Origin: an uncultured Methanobrevibacter sp.
GTDB taxonomy: Archaea; Methanobacteriota; Methanobacteria; Methanobacteriales; Methanobacteriaceae
NCBI RefSeq assembly: GCF_902784195.1
Contig: NZ_CACZTX010000009.1
Location: 62,001 to 126,000, forward strand
DNA length: 64,000 nt
Direction of reading: 5' to 3'
The notes beneath the pieces are model-generated. The model was not told the origin of the DNA, did no database searches, and saw only the letters and a list, made by a program, of their open reading frames with translations. Below are positions 56,180 to 64,000 of this stretch, piece by piece. Position 1 is the stretch's first letter; the number at the start of each line of letters is the position of its first letter. Both the position numbers and the translations under genes were made by a program.

Positions 56180-57511
56180 TTAATTAGCATAATCCTCATA
56201 GATAATTGTTAATCCATTTAAATTCAAATCATCATAAGGGAATTTAATTTCTTCACCGTCAAAAGCAATCTTAATCAATGAATTGTTGTTTTTCTCAAAC
56301 TCATTCACACTTATAGCCTCATCAATGACTTTCATCTTTCTTGTAAAGCTTGACATCACTTCATCAGGAGCTTCCATTTTTAAGTTATCATTTTTATCTG
56401 CATCTTCTATGATTTTAATCATTAGCTCTGCTGCATTTCCCATTCCATATGGGTTTTTAGCGGATTTCATCTTATTTGCAAACTCTTCATCATCCAAAAT
56501 TCTTCTTGCATTTTCAAGTATGACTTCCTTATCGGAACCTACAAGGATGTTTCCACCTGCAGTTACGGTTTCAGGCCTTTCAGTATTGTACCTTAAGGTA
56601 AGTGCAGGTACATCAAGAGTGATCGCTTCCTCTTGAAGTCCTCCAGAATCTGTTAGGATAATTGTGGATTTTGAAATGAGAAGAAGGAAGTCAAGATAAC
56701 CGACTGGTTTTATGATATGAACATGTTTGAGGTCATTTAATCTATCAAACAAGCCGAAGTTCTCCATTGTCTTCTTGGTTCTTGGATGAATTGGGAAGAT
56801 GATGTTCATGTCATCAAGTTCCTCCAAAGCTTCTATGATATTTGTTAGTCTTTCCTTATCATCAACTGTCTCTGCCCTATGCATTGTTAGGGTAAGGATG
56901 TTTTCCATATTGTCAATATCAAGTTCAGCGAGACCCTCATCGTATTCCTCTATTTTTCTGCTTTTGGATATTTCAAGGTTTCTGAAACATGCATCCACTA
57001 CAGTATTTCCAGTAATGAATATTCTTTTTCTTGAAATTCCTTCCATAGCAAGGTTAATTGCAGACTCTTCAGTTGGAACAAAGTATAGTTTGGAACATAT
57101 GTCTGCAGCAAGCCTGTTGATTTCTTCGGGCATAGTCTCATCAAAAGAACGAAGCCCCGCTTCCACATGACCTACTGGAATGTGCAATTTGCTTGCAACA
57201 AGTGTACCTGCAAGCACTGCATTTGTATCTCCCTGTACAAGCAGGATATCAGGTTTTTCATCTAAGAGAACCTCTTCAATACCTTCCATCATTTTGCCAG
57301 TCTGCTTTCCATGTGAACCTGATCCAACATGAATGTTATAGTTAGGGGTAGGCAATTTCAAGTCAATGAAGAAATTTTCAGACATTTCCTTGTCATAGTG
57401 CTGACCAGTGTGAATCAAAAGCAATTGATGGCCTCTCTTTTCAATCTCATCCATGACGGAAGCCATTTTGATTATTTCAGGCCTTGTTCCAAGTACAATA
57501 GCTATTTTCAT
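56180..57511 (-). CDS. wecB: UDP-N-acetylglucosamine 2-epimerase with C-terminal extension
   Basis: 443 residues. It interconverts UDP-GlcNAc and UDP-ManNAc for surface polysaccharides and glycans. The GT-B-like fold has GTRPEIIKMASV at the N-terminus, HTGQHYDKEMSENFF, the EAGLRSF motif, and TDSGGLQEEAI near residue 285, then RYNTERPETV. The core ends near residue 370; the last 70 residues (from about 375) form an extra segment with a beta-rich end (LIKIAFDGEEIKFPYDD) absent from typical members. Start at 57511 after AGGATGTTTAAAA. First gene of a wecB-mfnD-mfnF set, although its pathway is different. Confidence 0.94.
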   Translation of the reverse strand: MKIAIVLGTRPEIIKMASVMDEIEKRGHQLLLIHTGQHYDKEMSENFFIDLKLPTPNYNIHVGSGSHGKQTGKMMEGIEEVLLDEKPDILLVQGDTNAVLAGTLVASKLHIPVGHVEAGLRSFDETMPEEINRLAADICSKLYFVPTEESAINLAMEGISRKRIFITGNTVVDACFRNLEISKSRKIEEYDEGLAELDIDNMENILTLTMHRAETVDDKERLTNIIEALEELDDMNIIFPIHPRTKKTMENFGLFDRLNDLKHVHIIKPVGYLDFLLLISKSTIILTDSGGLQEEAITLDVPALTLRYNTERPETVTAGGNILVGSDKEVILENARRILDDEEFANKMKSAKNPYGMGNAAELMIKIIEDADKNDNLKMEAPDEVMSSFTRKMKVIDEAISVNEFEKNNNSLIKIAFDGEEIKFPYDDLNLNGLTIIYEDYAN

Positions 57512-57764
57512 TTTTAAACATCCTATAAGTTAGTTGATAATTTAATTAAAATCGATTATTTGGTTTTGAAAAATTCTTTATTAATTTATATTATATAAAG
57601 TTATGTTCTTTAAATAATATATAGTTTAATTAATTTTTAATAAATATCTTTAAGTGATAGCAGTTTCCTTTAAAAAATATTAATTTAATTCATATTGGAA
57701 AAATAAAAAATGAAAAAATAAAAAATATATAATTAAAATGTTTAAATAATTATTGAGGGCAAAT

Positions 57765-58442
57765 ATGAACCAAGAACTGATCATAAACAATAAACACTAT
57801 AAAAAGGCAGAAAATTTAGAATCATTAAACATGTTTAAGGGACAGCTCTATGAAACAATTGTCACCACGCAAAGTAATGACCAAGTTAAAAATGCTGCCC
57901 CAATAGGAGTTATCTGCAAGGATTCAAATCATGTTGTCATTCATTTGGACAATTGTGTTCACACCCATCTAAACATTATGGAAAATGGGGAATTGATTGT
58001 GAACATTACAAAAGACCCACTTATTTTTACTTATTCTACTCTTGGAGAACTGGAAGAAGAGTATTTTGGAGAGTTCAATGAATTCCCTATGATAAAGGAC
58101 TCATTAGGATTCTTTAAGGCTCATGTTGTAAAGACAATAGAGAAGAAAAGAGAGAATGACTACAACAATGGAATTGGAAATGTAGTGACTTGTGAAGTGG
58201 AAGACATTTACATTAGTGATAATAACGAGATTGTTCCTTTAAACAGAGCTATGAATGCCGTTATAGAAAGCTTGGTTTATTACTGCAGATTTGACCATAA
58301 ATATAAGGATAAACAGGATATCATTTGGACTCACATGAAAGAGCTTAATAGAGTCTGTCAAAAAGTTGGAAATGAAAAGGAAAAGAAATCCATGAAACTT
58401 ATCATAGATAAATTAAAAGAGAATCATATTTATTTAGAATAA
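57765..58442 (+). CDS. DUF447-type flavin-binding split-barrel protein
   Basis: 225 residues. The N-terminal half resembles an FMN-binding split barrel (LYETIVTTQSNDQVKNAAPI, GVICKDSNHVVIHL), followed by a helical C-terminal half (NRAMNAVIESLVYYCRF). This matches the archaeal DUF447 family, of unknown function and common in methanogens. ATG 57765 follows GAGGGCAAAT; a TTG four codons before lies in that site. It is divergent from wecB. The biochemical role is not known. Confidence 0.8.
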   Translation: MNQELIINNKHYKKAENLESLNMFKGQLYETIVTTQSNDQVKNAAPIGVICKDSNHVVIHLDNCVHTHLNIMENGELIVNITKDPLIFTYSTLGELEEEYFGEFNEFPMIKDSLGFFKAHVVKTIEKKRENDYNNGIGNVVTCEVEDIYISDNNEIVPLNRAMNAVIESLVYYCRFDHKYKDKQDIIWTHMKELNRVCQKVGNEKEKKSMKLIIDKLKENHIYLE

Positions 58443-58604
58443 TATCTAACAAATTTTTTAAAAAATGAATATAATTCAGAAAAAATTAATAAAAATAGCT
58501 AAAAAAATGATAAAAAATAAAAAATTTAATATATTGGTTTCTAAAAAAATATTATTAACAAAGGATAATGTAAATTATTCTTTAAAAATTATGGAGGATG
58601 TGAA

Positions 58605-58808
58605 ATGGCTGAAACAATAGATAAAGTAATTGTAATTGTTGGATATCTTCTTGCTATATTCATACCTTTATTAGGTTTAATTGCAGGAGTAGTATTATAC
58701 TTTGTAAAAAAAGAAGACCCATTCTACCAAAAACATGCAAAATACATTATAATCGTTGCAATAGTTGTTTGGGCTTTAAGCGCTATTTTAGTAGGTTTGT
58801 TGAGTTAA
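58605..58808 (+). CDS. Small two-span membrane protein
   Basis: 67 residues with two membrane spans (about 8-32 and 47-66) joined by a charged loop (KKEDPFYQKHAKY). The plan resembles DUF4870-like or PLDc_N-type small membrane proteins, but I cannot name the family. A very strong ribosome-binding site GGAGGATGTGAA precedes ATG 58605. It is monocistronic, between the DUF447 gene and truA. Confidence 0.75.
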   Translation: MAETIDKVIVIVGYLLAIFIPLLGLIAGVVLYFVKKEDPFYQKHAKYIIIVAIVVWALSAILVGLLS

Positions 58809-58930
58809 AACACACCTTAATTTAAATTAAAAAATTTTTTCAATATTTTCTTATTAATTAATCCACTTTAATTAATAAGAAATTTCTATTTTTATAATCT
58901 TTTTAAAATAATAAAAAATAAAATAAAAAT

Positions 58931-59815
58931 CTATTTTTCACTATCAGTTAAACTTTCTAAACTTTTTAGCATGGATTCACTAACGGAATAGGTCTTTTGC
59001 AAATCAAAGAGATTATCTACCAGATATCTTCTGAATCTCTCGCATGCATAGTCATCATATCTGAATCTTATTCCATCATATTCAATGTCCATTAAAATTA
59101 GATTTTCAGGCTCTACAACCTTGATGTATGCTCTTGGTTCATCTTCTTCAGGATCCAGCAATCCTCTTACATCATCAAGAGTTAGCTTTCCATAGTTTAC
59201 ATCCAGGAAAACTCTCATCATCTTACGGACCATATTCCATAAGAAGCTTTCACCATAAATGTCTACAAAAATAGGGCTATACGTTTTATTTAAATGAGCA
59301 AAATTATTGTTCTTATTCTTATCATCCTCATTTATTGTTGGGCAGGATATTTTGATATCTTCAATTGTTCTTTCAGTTGTCTTCTGCTTTCTTTTTGTAA
59401 AATTAGTGAAGTTATGAGTTCCCTTAAATACCTCTGCAGTCTGCCTTAAGAGATCAATATCCAAATCCTCTTCAAAAAGGATGTAACGATACCAGCGCAT
59501 TTGGGCATATCTTGGCTTGAATCCAAATCTAACCGGTGCCCAAGCAATTATCTGAATATCCTCGGGCAAGCTGTTGTTTATCTGATTGACACGAACCTCC
59601 TTCTCGCTTTGAAAGCTTATTACATTTCCTAGACTGTGAACTCCAGCATCTGTTCTTCCAGCTATCCTGAACCTTGAAGCCTTTAAATCATCAATGTATC
59701 CCAATTTTCTAAGATGATAAATCAATTCCTCTTCAACGGTTCTTACATCAGGCTGTCTTTGAAATCCATGAAAGTGAGTTCCAATGTAAGCAATCTTTAA
59801 AGCAGTTCGTTTCAT
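58931..59815 (-). CDS. truA: tRNA pseudouridine synthase A (TruA)
   Basis: 294 residues. It converts uridines 38-40 in the tRNA anticodon arm to pseudouridine. The catalytic Asp is in RIAGRTDAGVHSLG (about residue 57), and the FLWNMVRKMM helix and RWYRYILFEEDL segment are typical. The insertion of about 30 residues (near 165-190, with DKNKNNNF) is unusual but within family variation. Start ATG 59815 (MKRTALKIAY); the in-frame GTG three codons upstream is part of the ribosome-binding site GTGATTGTT. Divergent from nudC. Confidence 0.95.
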   Translation of the reverse strand: MKRTALKIAYIGTHFHGFQRQPDVRTVEEELIYHLRKLGYIDDLKASRFRIAGRTDAGVHSLGNVISFQSEKEVRVNQINNSLPEDIQIIAWAPVRFGFKPRYAQMRWYRYILFEEDLDIDLLRQTAEVFKGTHNFTNFTKRKQKTTERTIEDIKISCPTINEDDKNKNNNFAHLNKTYSPIFVDIYGESFLWNMVRKMMRVFLDVNYGKLTLDDVRGLLDPEEDEPRAYIKVVEPENLILMDIEYDGIRFRYDDYACERFRRYLVDNLFDLQKTYSVSESMLKSLESLTDSEK

Positions 59816-59961
59816 AACAATCACAAAAATAATAATTTTGAGTATACTTTTATAACAATTTTAATTACTAATACAATTTGTATTATAATTTTATTATTAA
59901 TTTTTTTATTAAAAATATAAATATTTAGCTATTTGTTAAAAAAAATCGAGTCTCAATAATT

Positions 59962-59970
59962 AAAAATATA
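59962..59970 (+). promoter_or_regulatory. TATA box giving a probably leaderless nudC transcript
   Basis: AAAAATATA lies about 28 bases before the nudC ATG, the usual distance from TATA box to transcription start. No ribosome-binding site is visible between them, so transcription may begin at or next to the start codon. Confidence 0.5.
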
Positions 59971-59994
59971 AACTAAAATAACATATTATAAAAT

Positions 59995-60897
59995 ATGAAA
60001 ACACAACACGATACAAAGGAATCACTAAGCTTATATGATAATTATAAAATAGGTCTTAAAGCTAAAGATACTGAAAAAAAATTTTATTTCATATTCAGTG
60101 ACAGAAATCTTCTATTGATTGACAATCAACTTCCATTACTCAAGGACTTGAATGAAATTGACATCCATGAAGAGGATGTTAAAAACTGCATTTACTTTGG
60201 AGAATTTTACCTTAAGGACGCTTATGCAGTTGAACTCGCTGAAGACTTTGACATTGAAGCTTTTAAGGAAGAGAATGAAGAGATCAATTTAAAATTCATC
60301 AATCTTTATGAAGTTTTTGACATTAACGAAGAAACCTATTATCTTAGTGGAAGAGCCATTCAAATCATCGATTGGGAAAACAACCACCAATATTGTGGAA
60401 GATGCGGTGCAAAGACAGTTACATCTGATGTGGAAATGGCTAAAGTATGCCCTGAATGTGGATTTACAAGCTTTACAAGGATTTGCCCTGCAATAATTAC
60501 CACTATCATCAAAGAAGATGATGAAGACCTTGATGAAAATGGAAATCCAACCAAAAAGATTTTGATGGCAAGACACTCATACCATGAATATCCAAGATAT
60601 GCTTTGATTGCAGGATTCTTGGAAGCTGGAGAAAGCGTTGAGGAAGCTGTCAAAAGAGAGGTTATGGAAGAAGTTGGAATTGAAGTTGAGGATGTCCAAT
60701 ACTTCGGAAGCCAATCCTGGCCATTCCCAAACTCCTTGATGATCGGTTGCATCTGCAAATACAAGTCTGGTGAAATCAAGGTAGATGAAAATGAAATCAC
60801 CAAAGCGAAATGGTTTAAAAAAGAGGAAATAGAGCAACCGCCATCAAATATTTCAATATTTTCCAGATTACTAAAGAATTTCAAGGAAAATTACTGA
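59995..60897 (+). CDS. nudC: NAD+ diphosphatase NudC (Nudix hydrolase)
   Basis: 300 residues. It cleaves NADH/NAD+ to NMN(H) and AMP and may remove NAD caps from RNA. The N-terminal domain is followed by a zinc ribbon (CGRCGAKT...CPECGFTSF, residues about 132-165) and the Nudix box GFLEAGESVEEAVKREVMEE (about 206-225, with VGIE after it). The NudC-specific SQSWPFPNS follows the box, separating it from other Nudix proteins. A short insert (EDDEDLDENGNP) precedes the Nudix strand. Start ATG 59995 with no ribosome-binding site; see the TATA box entry. Convergent with the ABC transporter. Confidence 0.94.
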   Translation: MKTQHDTKESLSLYDNYKIGLKAKDTEKKFYFIFSDRNLLLIDNQLPLLKDLNEIDIHEEDVKNCIYFGEFYLKDAYAVELAEDFDIEAFKEENEEINLKFINLYEVFDINEETYYLSGRAIQIIDWENNHQYCGRCGAKTVTSDVEMAKVCPECGFTSFTRICPAIITTIIKEDDEDLDENGNPTKKILMARHSYHEYPRYALIAGFLEAGESVEEAVKREVMEEVGIEVEDVQYFGSQSWPFPNSLMIGCICKYKSGEIKVDENEITKAKWFKKEEIEQPPSNISIFSRLLKNFKENY

Positions 60898-60984
60898 AGA
60901 ACCATTTTAATTCATTTTTTGATTTCATGTAATTTCATGAAATCTAAAATTTACTTATTTTAAATTAAAATCTTAAAAAAAGAA

Positions 60985-61041
60985 AACTAAAAAAGATGTT
61001 TTAAAATTTAAGAGGTTGAGAGAATAACATCTTTTTTAGTT
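60985..61041. terminator. Bidirectional terminator: perfect 16-bp inverted repeat
   Basis: AACTAAAAAAGATGTT (60985-61000) and AACATCTTTTTTAGTT (61026-61041) are exact reverse complements around a 25-base loop, between convergent nudC and the ABC permease gene. The right arm resembles the last codons of the permease gene (AACATCTTTTTTTG at about 61096). Confidence 0.75.
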
Positions 61042-61086
61042 ATGAGGCGTTTAATTTATTTAAACAATTTAATTAAATTAATTAAT

Positions 61087-61812
61087 TTAAAGAGGAACAT
61101 CTTTTTTTGTAAAGTAAATATATGAAACAGTTATTCCAATTATGAAAGTAGCTAAGATTACACCATATGGAATCATCATACTTACGCTATAGTCTGCTAT
61201 CTCCCCTGATGAAATCAGATAAGGACATGCCCAAGGGACATATGGAGCCCAACTTTGACCATGAACCAATAGATTAACTAAAGTCAATGTTGCACCACCA
61301 ACCATTGCAGGAACCATATTTGTAATGAACAATGAAATGAACACAAATGGGGAAAATGTCAGGAACAACAATACATTTGCAAATAGCAATTCTGCAAAAC
61401 TATTAATGAATAGCTGCAATGAAAATCCACTAAGTCCTGCTACAAAACCAAATGCAAGAGTTGATATGCTTGTCACCACTGTTAAGATTAAAATCCAAAT
61501 TAGGAACATGACATATTTGGAAATCAAGAATTTTCCTCTGGATATTGGAACAGTCAGCATAGTCTTTAATGTATGTTCATTGTATTCCCTTCCAAAAAGG
61601 TAGGAAATTATTATTGAAAACAAAAGAATTGCAAACAATGCAGACATATACATATTCACAGTGGAGAATAAAGCATCAAAGCTTTGTGTTTCATCAAAAG
61701 CAAATGTTGCAATGAACATTAAAACTGAAGGCAATGCTGCCATAAGTATGCTCAATAAGAATATCTTTGATCTCTTTAGCTTTAAAAATTCCATTTTTAT
61801 AAAAGTAAGCAT
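61087..61812 (-). CDS. ABC-2 type exporter permease
   Basis: 241 residues with six membrane spans, in the ABC-2/lantibiotic-immunity type (NatB/BcrB-like). The N-terminus MLTFIKMEFLKLKRSKIFLL is a basic amphipathic helix typical of the family, followed by the YLFGREYNEHTLKTMLTVPI coupling-loop motif. Substrate unknown; relatives export peptides, bacitracin-like compounds or sodium. Start at 61812 after GGTGATTAG. It lies 57 bases downstream of its ATPase gene and forms a two-gene operon with it. Confidence 0.9.
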   Translation of the reverse strand: MLTFIKMEFLKLKRSKIFLLSILMAALPSVLMFIATFAFDETQSFDALFSTVNMYMSALFAILLFSIIISYLFGREYNEHTLKTMLTVPISRGKFLISKYVMFLIWILILTVVTSISTLAFGFVAGLSGFSLQLFINSFAELLFANVLLFLTFSPFVFISLFITNMVPAMVGGATLTLVNLLVHGQSWAPYVPWACPYLISSGEIADYSVSMMIPYGVILATFIIGITVSYIYFTKKDVPL

Positions 61813-61869
61813 CTAATCACCTTATTAATAAAAATAATAAATTAAGAATAACATATAAGATTAAATTTT

Positions 61870-62850
61870 CTAAGTGTTGGAAATTATTCTTGTAAAGAAC
61901 TCTTCCAAGTTCTCTTCACATAGATTCACTTTTCTGACTTTGATTCCAGAACTTACAAACAAGCTATTGAACTCATCCCTTAAATCCAAATTGGAAAGCA
62001 AATGAATGGTACCGCCAATAATCACCCCATCACTGTTTTTATTAGAATCCAAATCATCAATATATTCGCTTAAATTACGTTTAAAGCAATAATCTACATT
62101 TTCCTTCATTCCTGTTTTATTCATGAGGTCAATTGCAAGATCAATGTCTGAAACCTCAAATTCAACGAATTTGTTTAATCTATTGTGAAGCTCTTCTCGA
62201 CTTATCTCATCTATTAACACGCCATTATCCATAAATCCAATTACATCAGCAATGTTTTCTATTTCACTTAGGATATGGCTTGAAATCAGGATTGTCACAC
62301 CATAATCACAAGATAGCTTTTTAAGTAAATCTCTGATTTCCTTAATTCCAAATGGATCAAGGCCATTAATAGGTTCATCAAGAATCAACAATTCAGGATT
62401 ATGCATAATTGCAGCTGCTATTCCTAAGCGCTGTTTCATTCCCAATGAAAAATCCTTGAATTGCTTGCTCTTTTCATGGTCCAAATTAACCATCTCCAAA
62501 ACCATCTTGACATTTAGAGGATTATAGTTTCCTCGAAGCCGAGCAATGATTTCTAAATTTTCATAAGCGGTTAAATTCTCATAGAATCCAGGAGTCTCTA
62601 TAATTGAACCTATGTTAGAATAAACATCTCTTGCATATCTTTTAGGATCTTTCCCAAAGAGAAGAATCTCCCCGCCACTTGGATGCACAAGGTTTAGAAG
62701 CATACACATGGTTGTGGTTTTTCCAGCCCCATTCTTACCTAAAAGGCCATAGATCTTTCCCTTTTCCACATGCACATCTATGGAATTCACAACTAAGTTT
62801 TCTGAATACCTTTTGGATAAGTTAGTTGTTTCAATAACATAATCAGTCAT
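61870..62850 (-). CDS. ABC exporter ATP-binding protein
   Basis: 326 residues. The ATPase domain shows Walker A GLLGKNGAGKTT (about residues 37-48), the ABC signature FSLGMKQRLGIAAA, Walker B LLILDEPINGLDPFG and the H-loop ISSHILSEIE. A C-terminal accessory region of about 100 residues (after 215) is typical of drug and lantibiotic exporters. Start ATG 62850 (MTDYVIETTN) after AAAGGTGATATG; the ATG directly before it and a longer frame are less well spaced. Operon with the permease. An upstream palindrome suggests regulated expression. Confidence 0.92.
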   Translation of the reverse strand: MTDYVIETTNLSKRYSENLVVNSIDVHVEKGKIYGLLGKNGAGKTTTMCMLLNLVHPSGGEILLFGKDPKRYARDVYSNIGSIIETPGFYENLTAYENLEIIARLRGNYNPLNVKMVLEMVNLDHEKSKQFKDFSLGMKQRLGIAAAIMHNPELLILDEPINGLDPFGIKEIRDLLKKLSCDYGVTILISSHILSEIENIADVIGFMDNGVLIDEISREELHNRLNKFVEFEVSDIDLAIDLMNKTGMKENVDYCFKRNLSEYIDDLDSNKNSDGVIIGGTIHLLSNLDLRDEFNSLFVSSGIKVRKVNLCEENLEEFFTRIISNT

Positions 62851-63265
62851 CATATCACCTTTGATAATAAAATAATAATAAATTATAATAAACAATAATT
62901 TTAAATGAATTTTTTCAAACTTTTTATAATTGAAGAAATAATTTTTTCTAAATTTATTTGAATATTATGTGCACAAAATAATCAAAGGAGGAAATTAGAA
63001 ATATGTAATTAATTTTTTACTTTTGTCAAAAATTATTTACTTTTGTAAAAAATACATTACATATGTAATAATTATTTTACATCATATATAAATGTTTTGT
63101 TAAAATCAGCACAAACTTTATGAGATTATTGAAAAAGAAGAACTAAATTCCATATGAGAAAAGTATAAAATAAGAAATAAATTAATAATATAAAGTGAAT
63201 ATATTATAATATTATAATTGTTAATAATTCAAATTATAAATTCAAAGATTTAAAAAGGAATCAAA
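62851..63265. other. Divergent regulatory region between the ABC operon and hisA
   Basis: 415 bases without a full gene. It contains a perfect 14-bp palindrome (63056-63069), the direct repeat TTTACTTTTGT at about 63017 and 63037, a TATA-like CATATATAAAT near 63083-63093, and a strong Shine-Dalgarno site (AAAGGAGG, 62984-62991) followed by ATG-TAA at 63003. The last may be the relic of a lost gene, for example a regulator, but nothing else remains to show it. Confidence 0.5.
63056..63069. promoter_or_regulatory. 14-bp perfect palindrome ATTACATATGTAAT
   Basis: This palindrome, with partial copies nearby (ATATGTAATT at 63001-63010, ATTTTACAT at 63075-63083), lies in the region shared by the ABC exporter operon and hisA. 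It has the size of a binding site for a TetR/MarR-like dimer. No regulator gene is adjacent. Confidence 0.45.
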
Positions 63266-64000
63266 ATGTCATTTCAAGATAATAAAATGCTAATTATGCC
63301 TGCTGTAGACATTAAGAATGGAAAATGCGTACAGTTAGTGCAAGGGGAACCTGGAACCGAACAGGTAATTATTGAAAATCCTGAAAAGGTTGCTAGAAAA
63401 TGGGAAGATTTAGGTGCAGAAGTTGTTCATGTTATTGACCTTGACGGTGCACTTGAAAGCACAACAAACATTGAAACAATTAAGAAAGTGCTTGATGAAG
63501 TAAGCGTTCCCATTCAACTTGGAGGGGGCATAAGAAGCATTGAATATGCAGAAGAGTTGCTCAACCTTGATATTGATAGATTGATTATTGGAACCATGGG
63601 AATCAAGAACCCAGAAACAATAACTAAACTATCTGATGAATATGGCAGTGAAAGGGTAATGATTTCCCTTGACAGCAAAGACAACAAGGTTGTCATAAAA
63701 GGTTGGCAGGAAAAGATAGACAAGTCTGCAACTGAAATAAGCAAAGAATTCCAAAATCTTGGTGCAGGAAGCATATTGTTTACAAATGTTGATGTGGAAG
63801 GATTGCTTGGTGGATTCTATGTGGATCCTGTCATAGACCTTGTAAACTCTGTAGACATTCCAGTTGTATACTCTGGAGGCGTTACAAGCTTGGATGACCT
63901 AAAGCAACTCCAAACAACCGGTGCAAAGGGAGTTGTAATCGGTTCTGCATTATACAAAGACAAAATAAATCTTGTTGATGCTTTGGAATACCAAGATATA
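63266..64000 (+). CDS. hisA: HisA, phosphoribosylformimino-5-aminoimidazole carboxamide ribotide isomerase (partial)
   Basis: 245 codons from ATG 63266 to the window end with no stop yet. HisA catalyses the Amadori-type isomerisation of ProFAR to PRFAR in histidine biosynthesis. The (beta/alpha)8 barrel shows the catalytic Asp in MPAVDIKNGKCVQL, the phosphate-binding QLGGGIRS and VVYSGGVTSL, and GAKGVVIGSALY near the end. The length already equals a whole HisA, so only a few codons are missing. The ATG is preceded by AAAAGGAATCAAA. Divergent from the ABC operon. Confidence 0.94.
   Translation, partial: MSFQDNKMLIMPAVDIKNGKCVQLVQGEPGTEQVIIENPEKVARKWEDLGAEVVHVIDLDGALESTTNIETIKKVLDEVSVPIQLGGGIRSIEYAEELLNLDIDRLIIGTMGIKNPETITKLSDEYGSERVMISLDSKDNKVVIKGWQEKIDKSATEISKEFQNLGAGSILFTNVDVEGLLGGFYVDPVIDLVNSVDIPVVYSGGVTSLDDLKQLQTTGAKGVVIGSALYKDKINLVDALEYQDI

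Overview
The window looks like a chromosomal segment of a low-GC methanogenic archaeon of the order Methanobacteriales, most probably Methanobrevibacter. The reasons are an archaeal histone, a group II chaperonin (thermosome), a membrane-anchored archaeal Lon protease, CDP-archaeol synthase, archaeal HMG-CoA synthase and thiolase, an archaeal GHMP-type shikimate kinase, cofactor genes found only in methanogens (methanopterin mptG, methanofuran mfnD and mfnF, a homoaconitase-type small subunit for coenzyme B), very AT-rich spacers, and Shine-Dalgarno sites of the GGTGATnnnATG type. Species cannot be fixed from the sequence alone. There is no prophage, CRISPR array or complete insertion sequence; most of the window is ordinary housekeeping DNA.

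Layout. 0-13 kb: two unrecognised membrane proteins, lonB, cobQ, the thiolase/HMG-CoA synthase pair of the mevalonate pathway, two tRNA-Gly genes, a pair of half-size membrane proteins, a methyltransferase and the thermosome. 13-23 kb: a TMEM175-like channel with an unusual start, a coiled-coil protein, a ferredoxin-nitroreductase, a secreted metallopeptidase-like protein, tRNA-Lys, a second pair of the half-size membrane proteins, zinc-ribbon and membrane proteins and a phosphoesterase. 23-27 kb: an AT-rich accessory stretch (acyltransferase, a truncated membrane gene, thi4, a small zinc ribbon) marked by five copies of a 37-bp repeat in one orientation. 27-34.4 kb: lysine/threonine/aromatic biosynthesis (asd, dapB, dapA, lysC, rps17e, aroQ, a radical SAM gene, archaeal aroK); asd carries an apparent frameshift. 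34.6-44 kb: S49 peptidase, thioredoxin-like protein, glycosyltransferase, moaC, Hel308, a broken PRC-barrel gene, elp3 and deoC. 44-64 kb: tRNA-Phe and tRNA-Val, histone, tRNA methylthiotransferase, hacB, mptG, an MJ0619/Tes-like radical SAM enzyme, carS, a second metallopeptidase-like protein, mfnF-mfnD-wecB, truA, nudC, an ABC exporter and hisA (cut by the window end).

How the genes work together. LysC and Asd make aspartate semialdehyde, which DapA and DapB convert to tetrahydrodipicolinate. AroK and AroQ act before and after chorismate. Thiolase and HMG-CoA synthase feed isoprenoid lipid synthesis, CarS activates archaeol, and the Tes-like enzyme may join two lipid chains. MptG, MfnD, MfnF, HacB and CobQ each supply a methanogenesis cofactor.

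The observations most worth following are: two loci of tandem half-size transporter-like membrane proteins; the 37-bp tandem-hairpin repeat family around an AT-rich segment; two distant paralogs with an HxxE...H...E metallopeptidase pattern; a strong ribosome-binding site that points to an ATA codon; a tRNA-Lys with two T-T mismatches in its anticodon stem; and frame disruptions in asd and in a PRC-barrel gene.
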